A stretch of 64,000 nucleotides of DNA, from contig WFMF01000254.1 of the NCBI GenBank assembly GCA_011033025.1, positions 124,001-188,000 on the forward strand. The letters run 5' to 3'. Shown here piece after piece: positions 60,740-64,000 of the stretch. The position numbers and the translations under genes are program-made. The notes below the pieces were generated by a model, which made no database searches, had not been told where the DNA came from, and worked only from the letters and a program-made list of their open reading frames with translations. The stretch is from Beroe forskalii. Its lineage: Eukaryota > Ctenophora > Nuda > Beroida > Beroidae. How positions within the stretch are numbered: position 1 is the first letter of the stretch; each line of letters opens with the position of its first letter.

Positions 60740-63700
60740 AGAGTATGGCATTAGTCAGAGACTTGCTCCTAGAAAATGTATAAACATACCTGGGTGCGCC
60801 TGGCAAACCCCAGACTCCCTTTACAATACTGTGTACTGTGTACTTCGTGCCGTGTGTTAGGTATGTAGAGGAATGTATGCGTTATATTTACCAGGGGAAG
60901 ACTTACAGTATCTCCTCATACTCTTATTATATCTCTGGCACTGGTTTTGTGGATGTATGCGGCCACCAGAAAAACTTAGGTTTCTGGTAGCATCAAGTGA
61001 TATGCACAGTATTGTTGCTTGGAGTCCGTGATACTGAAATACGTTGCATAAACTTTCAAAAAAGGAGTTCATCAAAAGTCATCAAAGTGATCCAATGACC
61101 ATTTTCCCGATACATGGTGCGTCAAGTTTATTGTGCTGAAAGGGTCCTTGTTCGCCGTTATTTGCTCTACAAGTGTGATCAACCAACAACTAGCATCGTT
61201 CAGAAGCCACCTGAGAGACTGATTCATCCTTAATTATGTTGCTACTATAATAATAATACGTAATTATTAATTATAATATAATGCACCCATGTCCCACAGC
61301 TTATAACAAGTAAATCCTCTTATAATAAGGATGCTTGATGATAATCAGGCAGGCACCACTAATTATTCTTGCAATTATCATATTCAAGCTGAGAAAGTTA
61401 GTACTTTGCAACTATCAGAGCTTTGGAGATAACCAAAGCAAAGGGTGTCACTAACAGTTAATGAATCTAACCTATATATTTCCAGTTTAAACTCATGCTA
61501 ACAATAATTGACAGCCAGGTCATACTTCGAGCAATCTTGCAACCGGGAGTTGAATTTTATAATATACGGATTACGGGGCCTCTGTCCAATATCAATGCAT
61601 ACAGCATAATGTCTACATAATCAGGGCCCCAACTATTCTTCATGCCTTTTACTTTGTGGACTTGTTAAGTTATTATACCCAGTGGCCAGCGCTTTGCCAG
61701 ATAGCTTGGTAAAGCTAGATACTCTGCATATCATGTCAATATTACACAATTGTGTGTCAAATAAAACATGCTTCTCTGGACCCGTGTGTTAAATCTACAG
61801 CCTCCTAATAGAGATTACAGAGTACCATTAGTACCTAACCCTAACAACATTACAGTAGGGGATCCCAATTCCAGGAATTAGGATTCTAAAGATGAACTAA
61901 TTACCAAGAGGGTCACCAGTCACCCGTCAATGCTTTAAACTCGCATTAGCTCAGCTGGAATTAGCTCCTGGATTCTGGAATTAGCTCCTGGATTCTGGAA
62001 TCAGCCGCTGGCGTATAGCGTGAAATACAATACCGGAGGATTTGACTATATAGTGGTGGCTGGGTCACAATTTGACTTATTAATAAACGTGACGCATTTA
62101 AAAGTACCGGCTTGGTAAGGTGTCCTTAAACTTTGATCTGATCTGGAGCAGTAACTGAAGGACATATCAACTTGAAACACTCAGTATACGGAATTACGGA
62201 GTGTCGCATCCAAATTGTATGAACAGGAAGTTTCAAGTCTATAGGCGTTCCAGCCTCGGTCCCAGCTCAGTTCATAGTTTTGGGTCACGTGACCAAGCCA
62301 GCATGGCAGCTACATTATAAGATTCTTCGAGTTCCTTTGAGCCCTGGGCGAGTTCATTGTGCAGCCCCCAGCAGGGCTCAGACGCTTGGGCCAGTGAATA
62401 TCTCAATCTAACAACATATCAACATAACACTGGTTTCGTGCGTGATGAAAGCATGAATAGAATGAATATGTAAATACTCCCTTGGTTGCTGTACACAACG
62501 TAGCGTGCCTGGGGATCCTTCGCTATTCATGATTTATTGTTTACACACTCCCTCCCATTGTATAAGGCCATACAAAGCAGTGTACACATGATACATATCA
62601 TACAGTACATTTCACACTCAAATCAGGTGGCATGACACATGGAACATATCAATATGCAACATTTAGTCTTCTCAGCGTCTTCACTCAGCAATATATTGAG
62701 TACTCGTGGATTGTGGATGTTTCCACTTATCTAGTCTGCAGTCTATGCAGAATACCAAACTTTTTGTTTTGCTATAACATGCAGATATGACCTACAATTA
62801 ATGACCGGTTTTGGTAAAAGTTTCCGCTATGCATCAGAAATAGAAGTTTTCCGATCGTACGGGATGGCTGAAAACACGCTGCAAATAACCTGGAATCAGT
62901 GAGTGAAGCGTTGGTATCGCATAGCAGAGAGATAACAGGTGTTCCGGTTGGCCTGACTTCCAAAACACCCGTGGATATTTTTAAAATATGCCATAACGCT
63001 CCATGCTTAGACAAGGGATTGAGCAACCTCCACAAACTCCATATAAACCTCGATAAATCAAAAACCCGTTTTGACTACTTGAGAACTTCTCCGTCATGAA
63101 TGATGAAACAGAATTTCACTGATATCCTGAATATTTTGCTATCTGAGATCTCAGAATTTCTTATTCAACATTATTCAGCGCTATTTAATTTGCCAACTCC
63201 GAATTTCGCAAGGTTAATATTAAAATATTCAGCTTAGTATTTCAGAGTTTCCGTTCAAACAAAGCAACAAGTTCTGAATATTTCGCTTTTCATTTCATTA
63301 TACTTCTTCTAGAAGTAGGAGTTCATTGCAACGGGATATAAAGTCCTCCACTTTGTCAACAACCCCTCTTTGAGGAGCTCCGGGCAACTTTTAAAAGCTT
63401 TGAGGCTCATTATGCCTCAAAAGGAGGTGACTTATTTATCATTACTAACAATGACTAACGAACAGCTTCTAGCGCTATCATGCTACAATGGATTCTCGAT
63501 CCCATTTATCGTAGCGTTAGAAATGTCTCTCAAAGGTGTGCTTCTGATTATATACGAAGTGATAGAGCTGTCAGTTTGAGCTCTAAATTTCACCTGACAG
63601 CATCTCGAGCAAGGAAATAGACTGTTAAGCGCCAAACATTGAAGCTTTTGACTTTATGCTATGATCATGTCGATATCCTGATATCGCCAAAATCTATTTA

Positions 63701-63940
63701 ACTGCATGATCACCAACTTTTACTTTATGTCAGAATCTTTGATTCGTCCGGGTTATATTACCTGAGGGAGGGGTTTGAAAATCATACAACTATTTGATAG
63801 AATTTCGCATCAAATTTACTTCATAAATGCAATTTAAAAGCAGCGTTTATCAAACAGATTACCTTGATGGAAAATAATTGCATGAAATCTGTTATAGTTT
63901 GAAATAATCAGAACTATTATGACAGGTATTTACTTTCATG
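60740..63940. other. gene-poor intergenic sequence
   Basis: No exon recognised. It has a two-copy GGAATTAGCTCCTGGATTCT repeat near 61,965-62,005 and a 12-base palindrome, GGTCACGTGACC (62,283-62,294), which matches an E-box/CLEAR-type site. Confidence 0.4.
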
Positions 63941-63947
63941 ACAGCCG

Positions 63948-63999
63948 GTTACCATGGCAAACAGTTAGCATGGAAACAACTGGTTGTTACCATGGCAAC
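63948..63999. promoter_or_regulatory. cluster of three RFX X-box motifs
   Basis: GTTACCATGGCAAAC (63,948-63,962), GTTAGCATGGAAAC (63,964-63,977) and GTTACCATGGCAAC (63,986-63,999). The last is a perfect palindromic X-box. RFX factors control ciliary genes, so this may be the promoter of such a gene beyond the right edge. Confidence 0.55.
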
Positions 64000-64000
64000 C

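Noticed and set aside
61950-62030. tRNA gene, from an A-box-like TTAGCTCAGCTGG
   Set aside because: No B-box (GGTTCGAATCC type) at the right spacing and no cloverleaf arms.

Overview
The window is nuclear DNA of an animal, most likely a marine invertebrate. It has GT-AG introns with exons noticeably richer in G+C than the flanks, and two genes for motile-cilium proteins (PACRG and CFAP57). It also holds an ALYREF mRNA-export factor gene with its inverted second copy, many short DNA transposons with inverted ends, and LINE or Penelope-type reverse-transcriptase debris. I could not fix the phylum from sequence alone.

Region 1 (about 313-33,012) is a large, old, imperfect palindrome. The left arm (313 to about 10,996) carries ALYREF on the + strand, a 25-copy 92-bp minisatellite, a secreted-protein gene on the - strand, a 44-bp repeat array and one end of a foldback transposon. 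The right arm (about 23,210 to 33,012) carries the same series inverted: foldback transposon in the same 44-bp site, a unit that has lost its secreted gene, then ALYREF on the - strand. The left ALYREF is broken in exon 4. The right one is open through exons 1-4, but neither has a recognisable last exon. Between the arms lie two more direct copies of the secreted-gene unit. Each of the three gene copies (8064-9050 -, 13011-14280 +, 18982-20844 +) has two exons, an intact 189-190-residue reading frame and a signal peptide. I do not recognise the family. The copies are mosaics of each other, which points to gene conversion. Comparing the units exposes several clean transposon insertions with empty sites and target-site duplications.

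Region 2 (33,012-39,600) holds a LINE ORF1-like remnant without ORF2, a CpG-rich stretch, and a 1.2-kb minisatellite with higher-order structure that is interrupted by a LINE fragment.

Region 3 (39,640-49,720) is the ciliary cluster. PACRG is preceded by about 16 tandem copies of its own splice acceptor and start codon. CFAP57 follows on the same strand with ten exons. PACRG has a one-base gap in a C run, and one CFAP57 intron lacks its GT donor. Both could be real lesions or single-base consensus errors. An RFX-type X-box lies in a CFAP57 intron.

Region 4 (49,720-64,000) is gene-poor. It holds a small three-exon gene on the - strand for a signal peptide, one sushi-like domain and one membrane segment. 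It also holds several hairpins and minisatellites, and a cluster of three RFX X-box motifs at the right edge, perhaps the promoter of a ciliary gene outside the window.
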